A stretch of DNA of 64,000 nt, taken from assembly GCF_013204855.1 (NCBI RefSeq), contig NZ_JABMKZ010000002.1, forward strand, positions 124,001 through 188,000, read 5' to 3'. Shown piece after piece: positions 58,101-64,000 of the stretch. The notes under the pieces were generated by a model. The model searched no databases. It was given only the letters and a program-made list of their open reading frames with translations, and had not been told where the DNA came from. The stretch comes from Paenibacillus alba (GTDB taxonomy: Bacteria > Bacillota > Bacilli > Paenibacillales > NBRC-103111). Each line of letters opens with the position of its first letter. Positions within the stretch are counted from its first letter, which is position 1. Position numbers and translations under genes: made by a program.

Positions 58101-59727
58101 ATCGGGAAAACCATGATTTCTTTGGAGGTGACGCCATCCTTTCCCACATGCTCGCAGGCAAAATCTCGTGAAGCAAAGGACTTAGCGCATCGCTTAGCTG
58201 CTCCAGAATATCCGGTCTGTCTTGAATGCATTCACCTTTCATAACAGCCTGCATGACTTCCCCGCGAGATATTTCGGGCATTGTACATAGCGGAGCAGTC
58301 GGCAGCGCATCCAGCCATTCCTTGCGATATTGTCCAGGCAGATTTCCGTTTGCAACAAAATGAACCTTTTTGCCTCGTTTCTGATACATCATAAACAGCT
58401 CAAACAAAGCTCGCGAACGGGGGCGATGGCATTTGCCGGGAGAAGCATCAAGAAGTACAACAATTTCATCCGCACTATGACATAGCTCTTGAACAGCAGC
58501 TTCTTCCCAATTCGTCGATACGTCCCATATGACGATCGGCTTTTTAATTGTGTAAAGAAGTTTAAAGGTGTCCGCGGGATGCCAGCTGCTCGATAACCCA
58601 TCAGGATGAACAGGCACCCATGTCGTAAAGCCATCTGTCCAGCTGACTGCGGTCGACAACTTTTGCTCTGTCACAAGATGATGGATGAAAGCATAATTTT
58701 TGGGTGCGTTGATATCGCCATATAAAAGCATATACAAATCTGGTTCGATCGTAGGCTCTTCGACTACAACGTTAGGAATCTGCCTAGCATGAAGAATTCT
58801 CGCCAAGGATATCGCCGCAAAGGTAGAACCGGCTCCGGCAAATAAGCTTCCAATCACAATTAATTTATCCGAAGAAATGGTGAGGTTGGGTTGGTCAGAA
58901 TGTAACATTTCGGGCTGCAAGGGGGACGGTACCGAATAAATCGAACGAAGCCTCATTTTCACTTCCAAAGCTGATTGACAGCGATGTTGAGGATTCTCTT
59001 GAAGGAGTAATTGTATCGTAGTGGTCAGGACTTCTGGCAGGCCAGAGCGAATATGTCCCAACAGTTTCTGAGTAAGATAAGCATATTGCCCTCTGGATAA
59101 TAAATAATACAACATGGACCCAAGTGTATACAGATCCGTACGAGCGTCCGTTTGATCGCCATGGAATTGCTCCGGTGCTGCGAATCCAATGGTTCCCATC
59201 TGAACCGTGTCCGACTGCTTGCCGCGCTCATAATGCCTAGCCACCCCAAAATCAATCAAACGTACCTGATCATGCTCATTCAACATCACATTAGAAGGCT
59301 TAAGATCACGATAAATAATAGGTCGTGGTTCAAACGTATGCAAATAATGAAATAGATCACATAGCTGAAAGGCGATGCTCACAATTTGGGCAACAGGCAA
59401 ATCACGCCCCTTCTGATCAAACAAATCTTGTAACGTTGGCCCCTGGATATAATCCATTACCAAGAAGCCCTTTCCTTCCTCCGTAGTAAAATAATCAACT
59501 AATTGCGGCAGCTGCGGGTGTTGCAGCGTGGCCAGCATTTCTGCCTCTTCCAGAAAGCTCGTCAGCTTGCCATCAAGCGGCATACATTCTTTCACCGCCC
59601 ATTTCTTCCCTTTAAGCTTCATATCTTCCGCCAAATATACGTGGCTCATCCCGCCTTCAGCGAGAATCGCTTCGATCCGGTATCTGCCTCCAAGGCAAGT
59701 TCCAATCCAATTTATCTTCCTATTCAC
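58084..59727 (-). CDS. Ser/Thr protein kinase fused to a P-loop ATPase-like domain
   Basis: 547 residues from a GTG at 59727. Kinase domain about 15-270: glycine loop ILAEGGMSHVYLAED, Lys46 in KKWAVKE, catalytic loop IIYRDLKPSNVML (YRD in place of HRD), LIDFGVAR, GTIGFAAPEQF. The C-terminal half (about 290-520) begins KLIVIGSLFAGAGSTFAAIS, a P-loop of the ParA/MinD type, with VIWDVSTNW in the Walker B position. No membrane helix. Likely regulator; the FHA protein of the tad operon is the obvious possible target. The start codon and ribosome site lie close to or inside a hairpin. Confidence 0.85.
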   Translation of the reverse strand: MNRKINWIGTCLGGRYRIEAILAEGGMSHVYLAEDMKLKGKKWAVKECMPLDGKLTSFLEEAEMLATLQHPQLPQLVDYFTTEEGKGFLVMDYIQGPTLQDLFDQKGRDLPVAQIVSIAFQLCDLFHYLHTFEPRPIIYRDLKPSNVMLNEHDQVRLIDFGVARHYERGKQSDTVQMGTIGFAAPEQFHGDQTDARTDLYTLGSMLYYLLSRGQYAYLTQKLLGHIRSGLPEVLTTTIQLLLQENPQHRCQSALEVKMRLRSIYSVPSPLQPEMLHSDQPNLTISSDKLIVIGSLFAGAGSTFAAISLARILHARQIPNVVVEEPTIEPDLYMLLYGDINAPKNYAFIHHLVTEQKLSTAVSWTDGFTTWVPVHPDGLSSSWHPADTFKLLYTIKKPIVIWDVSTNWEEAAVQELCHSADEIVVLLDASPGKCHRPRSRALFELFMMYQKRGKKVHFVANGNLPGQYRKEWLDALPTAPLCTMPEISRGEVMQAVMKGECIQDRPDILEQLSDALSPLLHEILPASMWERMASPPKKSWFSRFKQNA

Positions 59728-59739
59728 AGTAAATAAAAG

Positions 59740-59779
59740 CCCCCCTTATCAGGTAAGAATTACCTTGATTATAAGAGGG
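59740..59779 (-). terminator. hairpin between the methyltransferase and kinase genes
   Basis: Minus-strand stem CCCTCTTATAATCAAGGTAA / TTACCTGATAAGGGGGG with a TTC loop, followed by CTTTTATTT. Terminator for the methyltransferase transcript; its GGGGGG arm is also the only ribosome-site-like sequence before the kinase GTG. Confidence 0.7.
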
Positions 59780-59812
59780 ACATCATTATAAATCTACATT
59801 TTTTTCCACATT

Positions 59813-60850
59813 CTACGTCTTTTGCAAATATAGCGTCAATTCTTCCCGATTATGAAACAATTGTTTCGCTTTAAGCAGGAACAAGGATGGCTCCAAAATC
59901 CGCAAAATATCGCGAACCGTTTGGAACGGTTTCTTGTGCATAAGCTTAACCGTAATGATCGCCGTTCCCCCACTCTGCAAGGAGTAGAGAAGATCAGCCA
60001 CAAGTCGTCCCATCTGCCGAGGGTCCCAGCTCATGTCACAAACAAGCAGATCAAATTCATTGTCCCGCAGCTTGACATCTCCGGCATTTTTCTTATGGAT
60101 TTTGAGCAGTGGATTGCCCAGAAGCCGAGGACTCATCGCCGCTGGATCAATGGCTGTCACTTTCAGCCCACGCTCCAATAGCAAGGAGGTCCAGCCCCCA
60201 GGAGCTGCGCCGATATCAAGCGCCGTACGAGCCACACTGAAATCAATTCCGAATCGCTGTTCAGCTTCAAGCAGCTTGAATTTGGCACGGGAGATTTGAT
60301 CTTGCTCCTTCATAAAGCGGATAGCGCCACCCGACCAGTCGGATAAATTGTCACTTGGCTTTGATAGTCCTACGAACAACTTCGCAGCACTAATATATAC
60401 CGAAATAATATGATCCGAATAACGGACAACAGGCTCACCGAGGATCTCGGAAACGATAATCTCGTCGAATGCAGCCTTAATGGAGAAAGGCGCATAGGGC
60501 ACATCAGCGCGCTCATCTTTGCGAACCTGCGTAGCTATCTTCTCCCCAGGATGAATGAGCCCCGCTTGAAAAGCCTTTCTCAACCAACCTTTGAGATGTT
60601 CAATATCCGCATCCGTACGGCTGATTTCAAATTCTTGAGTAACAGGCTGAACATGCCTTAGAAACATCGGCTCCTGTTCTTTGATGACGGCTATCGGATC
60701 TTCAATCTCCGCCGGTACTTCGAATAAAAACACTTCCGTAGGCACCAACAAATAGAATTTCGTTAACGGAAATAACTTACGTATTTCATCTTGCGCATAT
60801 TGAGCGAACCCATGGTTAGAGGTGCCAATATAAGTATTTGTATGTGTCAT
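59813..60850 (-). CDS. RlmM/FtsJ-like SAM-dependent rRNA methyltransferase
   Basis: 345 residues from ATG 60850 (AAGGA upstream; an earlier TTG overlaps the ABC gene). The N-terminal half contains a THUMP-like RNA-binding region; the C-terminal FtsJ-type domain has LDIGAAPGGWTSLLLERG (SAM-binding), VTAIDPAAM, LLVCDMSWDPRQM and TAIITVKLMHKKPF (catalytic Lys). Resembles RlmM-type 2'-O-methyltransferases that act on 23S rRNA. Confidence 0.85.
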   Translation of the reverse strand: MTHTNTYIGTSNHGFAQYAQDEIRKLFPLTKFYLLVPTEVFLFEVPAEIEDPIAVIKEQEPMFLRHVQPVTQEFEISRTDADIEHLKGWLRKAFQAGLIHPGEKIATQVRKDERADVPYAPFSIKAAFDEIIVSEILGEPVVRYSDHIISVYISAAKLFVGLSKPSDNLSDWSGGAIRFMKEQDQISRAKFKLLEAEQRFGIDFSVARTALDIGAAPGGWTSLLLERGLKVTAIDPAAMSPRLLGNPLLKIHKKNAGDVKLRDNEFDLLVCDMSWDPRQMGRLVADLLYSLQSGGTAIITVKLMHKKPFQTVRDILRILEPSLFLLKAKQLFHNREELTLYLQKT

Positions 60851-60878
60851 AGCCGCATCCTTTATGTAAACTTCAATT

Positions 60879-61646
60879 CTATTCAATGACCTTGATCCAA
60901 GGACGATCTTGATACCACTCTAACGAAATTTGTACATCAAAAGCTTTTTGAATATTTTCAGGCGTCAGCACTTCTTCTTTAGGACCCGCCGCAATCAATT
61001 CCCCTTGCTCAATAATGGCAACATGCGTAAATAAAGGGATAATTTCTTCAATGTGATGAGTGACGTAGACGACGGTAATATTTTGTTTACTTAGATCGTT
61101 GACATCGCGCAAAAACCGCTCTCTCTCGTACAGATCCAGACCTGCCGCGGGTTCGTCCATAATCAGAATGGAGGGCTTCATCATCAGTGAGCGCGCGAGC
61201 ATCACTTTTTTGCGTTCCCCCTGGGAAAGACTTCCCAAAGGCTGATTGGCCAAATGAGGAATACGAACCTGCTCCAGCATAACCAATGCACGATCCTTTA
61301 CCTCTTGCGGAATTTCCTGATAAAACCGTAGAAAAGCATATTCACCTGTCGCTACAACCTCTTGAACAGGATCGTTCAAATTCATTTTTTCAAATAACGA
61401 TTGCGAAATATAGCCGATCTTCTTACGCACTTCCCTGACATCGCATTGCCCGTAACGATTGCCCAATACATCTACCGTCCCCCGACTAGGGAATTCGTAT
61501 CCATTCATCATTTCGAGCAGTGTTGTTTTCCCTGATCCATTGCGACCCAGCAATACCCAGTGTTCACCTGGTGCGATGTGTACGTTCACATCATTTAGAA
61601 TATGTCGTTCTCCGCGGATAAAATGAATATGAGATAAATGTATCAT
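60879..61646 (-). CDS. ABC transporter ATP-binding protein, YlmA type
   Basis: 255 residues. Walker A GRNGSGKTTLL (about 34-42), Q-loop ISQSLFEKM, signature LSQGERKKVMLARSLMM, Walker B LIMDEPAAGLDL, H-loop VTHHIEE. Closest in style to YlmA/ModF-like lone ATPases; no permease gene is beside it, so it may serve another transporter or a non-transport role. Its end overlaps an alternative start of the methyltransferase gene. Confidence 0.9.
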   Translation of the reverse strand: MIHLSHIHFIRGERHILNDVNVHIAPGEHWVLLGRNGSGKTTLLEMMNGYEFPSRGTVDVLGNRYGQCDVREVRKKIGYISQSLFEKMNLNDPVQEVVATGEYAFLRFYQEIPQEVKDRALVMLEQVRIPHLANQPLGSLSQGERKKVMLARSLMMKPSILIMDEPAAGLDLYERERFLRDVNDLSKQNITVVYVTHHIEEIIPLFTHVAIIEQGELIAAGPKEEVLTPENIQKAFDVQISLEWYQDRPWIKVIE

Positions 61647-61665
61647 ATGACGTTAGATTCCTTTC

Positions 61666-62022
61666 TTATTGCGCTTCTTTCGGATAAGTACCTTGTGCAA
61701 CTTGTATAAGCAGCTCATCCGGAATCCGGTTCGGATACACAGACGTCCCTTCCGGCTTGGCCGTATAGAGCATTTGGTACATGGCTATGCAAGCCGCCCG
61801 ACTAGAGGTATGAATATAAATCGTCTTGGGAAATTTCCGCTTCTGAAGAAGCCAGAGCACGACATCCATTCCCGTTTGCGCTGATGTCCAGCCTAGATCA
61901 TGATCAAGGGAAAGAATATCCACTTCGAATTCTTCAAGCAGCAAGACGCACTCATTGACATCCTTGGCTAATGTAAAACCGGAGGGACAAGGTCGCAAGT
62001 CATCTAAGTATACATGAATCAT
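61666..62022 (-). CDS. cyclic-phosphate processing receiver-domain protein
   Basis: 118 residues from ATG 62022 behind AAAGGAAATCC. IHVYLDDLRPCPSGFTLAKD at the start and DILSLDHDLGWTSAQTGMDV in the middle fit the small receiver-like family (cPP-receiver, cf. PF20274) that carries paired Asp residues instead of a normal response-regulator site. Proposed role in handling cyclic phosphate on RNA ends; function otherwise untested. It sits between nfo and the ABC gene in the same direction. Confidence 0.8.
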   Translation of the reverse strand: MIHVYLDDLRPCPSGFTLAKDVNECVLLLEEFEVDILSLDHDLGWTSAQTGMDVVLWLLQKRKFPKTIYIHTSSRAACIAMYQMLYTAKPEGTSVYPNRIPDELLIQVAQGTYPKEAQ

Positions 62023-62058
62023 GATTGGATTTCCTTTCTTGTTCATGTTGTTTGGCAA

Positions 62059-62913
62059 TTAAGTATTTTTGACCAACGATTTCACAAGGGCGATCTCCTG
62101 CGTATGCGTACCATCTGTACCCGAACTCGTTTCTAATACGATTGGAATATGGGTTAAGAATGGTGAATTCAATAGCGTTTCGAAATTCTCACGTCCAATA
62201 TAGCCCGCCCCAATATTCGCATGCCGATCTCGCCGAGACCCATAGGGATGCAGCGAATCATTCAAATGAACAGCTTTCATATGCGGGAGATAATCAAGCT
62301 GCAAACCCTTAGACTCCAGCTCGTTCCAGTTATGCCCCTGCCATAAGCCACTAGCAAAAGCATGACACGTATCCAAGCAAAATCCGATCTTCCCTGGAGA
62401 TTCGCACAACTTCCTTATCTGAGCCATTTCTTCCATGGTTAGGCCAAGTTGAGCGCCTTCACCAGCCTGATTTTCAAGAAGAATGAGTGAAGAACCCTCA
62501 TAACCCTGCGTCGCACTATTCAAACATTGTATTATATTTTTGTAGCCTTGTAACGGGTCTTTTCCAACATATTTTCCAAAATGCACCACAAGCCCTACTG
62601 ACCCACAGGCATCGGTAATGTCGAGCGCATTTTTCAACAGTTTTACCATTAGTTCGCGCTCAGCCGCTTCAGCAGCTGGATTTAGCGGATATGGCGCATG
62701 GCCAATCGATAACAACCCATGTTCCGAACACAATTGCGCACAAGCTTGCGCATCTTGGTTATTCCATATTTTTGTAGAAAGACGACGAGGATTCATCGGA
62801 AAATATTGAAAGGCACTGGCCCCTAGCGATAACGCTGTCTTGGCCGCACCTAAATAACCGCCTCTTGTGCTAACATGTGCCCCAATAAATCGTTCACTTT
62901 GCTGTGCTTTCAT
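62059..62913 (-). CDS. nfo: endonuclease IV (AP endonuclease)
   Basis: 284 residues from ATG 62913, overlapping the mutM stop by four bases. TIM-barrel zinc enzyme: FIGAHVSTRGGYLGAA, SIGHAPYPLN, VVHFGKYVG, LILLENQAGEG, CLDTCHAFASG, VHLNDSLHPYGSRRDRHANI and IVLETSSGTDG cover all metal-ligand motifs. It cuts DNA at abasic sites; pairing with MutM joins two steps of base-excision repair. Confidence 0.96.
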   Translation of the reverse strand: MKAQQSERFIGAHVSTRGGYLGAAKTALSLGASAFQYFPMNPRRLSTKIWNNQDAQACAQLCSEHGLLSIGHAPYPLNPAAEAAERELMVKLLKNALDITDACGSVGLVVHFGKYVGKDPLQGYKNIIQCLNSATQGYEGSSLILLENQAGEGAQLGLTMEEMAQIRKLCESPGKIGFCLDTCHAFASGLWQGHNWNELESKGLQLDYLPHMKAVHLNDSLHPYGSRRDRHANIGAGYIGRENFETLLNSPFLTHIPIVLETSSGTDGTHTQEIALVKSLVKNT

Positions 62914-63719
62914 GATTGGCAATTCGCACAATAGAAACATTTGCGACTGGAAACTTCTTCCTTAATCAAGGGGTGCCCACAGCGCAAGCAAGGCTCGCCT
63001 TCTCGATCATACACACGACATTTGGCATCAAATTGACCTGTCAACCGATCCCCAACAAATAAAGGATCCTCCATATAACCGCCAAACTGAATAGCTTCAA
63101 GAAGCACAGTTCGCATCGCTTGATAAAGTCGATTCTGTTCCTCTTCTGTCAAAGTGGGCAATTTACGCAGGGGCAAAATCCCCGCAATGAAGCAAATCTC
63201 ATCCGAATAACAATTCCCTATACCTGAAAGAAAGGACTGATCAACAAGCGACACTTTCAGATTGCTTTTCTTACTGTTCAGCACTTTCTGAAACAGTGGA
63301 AATGTAAAACCTGGCTCCAAAGGTTCCGGCCCAAGCTTCGCGAATAATTGTTGCACCTCAGACGGGGAATGCATATGCAAATACCCTAGGCGCAAACCAA
63401 TGAAATATAAGTGCTTCAATCCAAAATCAATGACAACCTGCGCTGTTCTATCTGGCTTTTCTTCTTCCGAGCCGTAAAACATCCATCCCCCAAGCATCAG
63501 ATGCAAAACCAGTATCTCGCCCGTTTCCAAGTGAAATAGTAAATGCTTAGCTCTGCGGTCAATCCGGATAATCCGATTTCCCGTCATGGCTCGAACAAAA
63601 AAATCCGAATCTACGTTCAAAGATTTAGGACGTGTTACCTCTGCGCCTGTCATCGGTCTCCCTTGAATCAAGCGTGTTAATTGCTGACGATAGGTTTCCA
63701 TTTCTGGAAGCTCGGGCAT
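62910..63719 (-). CDS. mutM: formamidopyrimidine-DNA glycosylase
   Basis: 269 residues from ATG 63719 (AAGGAGG upstream); cleavage of Met leaves PELPEMETY, with the catalytic Pro and Glu. Helix-two-turn-helix region LVDQSFLSGIGNCYSDEICF and C-terminal zinc finger CLRCGH / CFYCANC. Removes oxidised purines and nicks the strand. It is somewhat divergent (PEMETY, RRAKHLLFHL) from the best-known Fpg proteins, so a Fpg-like paralogue is possible. First gene of the mutM-nfo pair. Confidence 0.9.
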   Translation of the reverse strand: MPELPEMETYRQQLTRLIQGRPMTGAEVTRPKSLNVDSDFFVRAMTGNRIIRIDRRAKHLLFHLETGEILVLHLMLGGWMFYGSEEEKPDRTAQVVIDFGLKHLYFIGLRLGYLHMHSPSEVQQLFAKLGPEPLEPGFTFPLFQKVLNSKKSNLKVSLVDQSFLSGIGNCYSDEICFIAGILPLRKLPTLTEEEQNRLYQAMRTVLLEAIQFGGYMEDPLFVGDRLTGQFDAKCRVYDREGEPCLRCGHPLIKEEVSSRKCFYCANCQS

Positions 63720-63812
63720 GTTATTTCCTCCTTGCTCTTTTCTTCCTTGTATGTCCAAAAGAAGGGGAACGTAAACGGAAATGGGATCATGCTGAGCTTG
63801 ATTTGGAAACGT

Positions 63813-64000
63813 TTATATTAATCCTTCACTCACATAGATCGGTTTCATTTTGCGAGTCTTGGAGGCAGCTCTTTGATTTGCTTGCACCGCCAATGCGTTT
63901 GATTGGCGCGCAGGTGTTTCTGATTTCCTCAGCTTGTCCTTTAGCCGCCTGATCCGCTTCTCTAAAGCTTCCTCGACTTCATGTTGCTTCTTATCTGCGC
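63813..64000 (-). CDS. C-terminal end of an unknown coiled-coil protein
   Basis: Leftward frame open at the window edge and ending in TAA at 63813-63815. The last 62 residues contain KKQHEVEEALEKRIRRLKDK (coiled coil), a Gln/Ala-rich stretch and the end KMKPIYVSEGLI. No domain can be recognised from this piece. The start and most of the protein lie beyond position 64000. It probably precedes mutM in the same direction. Confidence 0.55.
   Translation of the reverse strand, partial: ADKKQHEVEEALEKRIRRLKDKLRKSETPARQSNALAVQANQRAASKTRKMKPIYVSEGLI

Overview
The window looks like a chromosomal segment of a spore-forming Firmicute, most likely Paenibacillus or a close relative. Reasons: a three-gene spore-germinant receptor operon behind a sigma-G-type promoter, a YhcN/YlaJ-type sporulation lipoprotein, KapB, Bacillus-type ABC-F proteins (YkpA, YfmR, YfmM), strong AAGGAGG ribosome binding sites and Bacillales-type terminators. 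No rRNA, tRNA or CRISPR array was recognised.

Region 1 (1-24.4 kb) is AT-rich and accessory. It opens with the 5' part of an IS110 transposase and its structured upstream end, then a short serine recombinase, a small HTH regulator, a phage/plasmid CRI-type replication protein beside iteron-like repeats, and an HTH repressor with two perfect palindromic operators. Next comes a polymorphic-toxin operon read leftward: a secreted subtilase (9764-12973), a 1534-residue YD-repeat/Rhs protein with an EndoU-type C-terminal nuclease (5146-9750), and a small presumed immunity gene (4826-5095). Behind it (13.4-19.2 kb and 22.5-24.2 kb) lies a leftward array of small orphan genes that look like immunity cassettes: DUF6985, DUF3841, DUF5677, DUF6794, an HD hydrolase of the (p)ppGpp hydrolase type, a HAD nucleotidase, an HELGH protein and several unknowns. 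Three same-orientation copies of a palindromic repeat (13161, 22362, 24371) bracket the array, and a short sequence motif recurs just before most of its genes. One array gene is split by a (TGCAT)3 tract whose loss of one unit would restore the frame. A decayed serine recombinase, an HTH/membrane-protein pair and a transposon remnant with clustered inverted motifs interrupt the array (19.4-22.3 kb).

Region 2 (24.4-46.4 kb) looks like core chromosome: germinant receptor operon, hotdog thioesterase, purT, a MoxR/VWA pair, sporulation lipoprotein, TRIC-type channel, Gfo/Idh/MocA oxidoreductase, kapB with a thioredoxin-like gene, and three ABC-F genes with an M42 peptidase and a Dabb protein.

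Region 3 (46.4-57.0 kb) is one leftward Tad/Flp pilus operon: 32-residue membrane peptide, TadZ, TadA, TadB, TadC, Flp pilin, TadE-like, TadG-like, TadE-like, prepilin peptidase, FHA protein. Its only good promoter is followed by an intrinsic terminator overlapping an alternative hairpin, so the operon appears to be controlled by transcription attenuation. A Ser/Thr kinase fused to a P-loop domain lies just beyond it and may act with the FHA protein.

Region 4 (57-64 kb) has TspO, the kinase, an RlmM/FtsJ-like methyltransferase, a YlmA-type ABC ATPase, a cyclic-phosphate receiver-domain protein, nfo-mutM base-excision repair genes, and the end of an unknown coiled-coil gene cut by the window edge.
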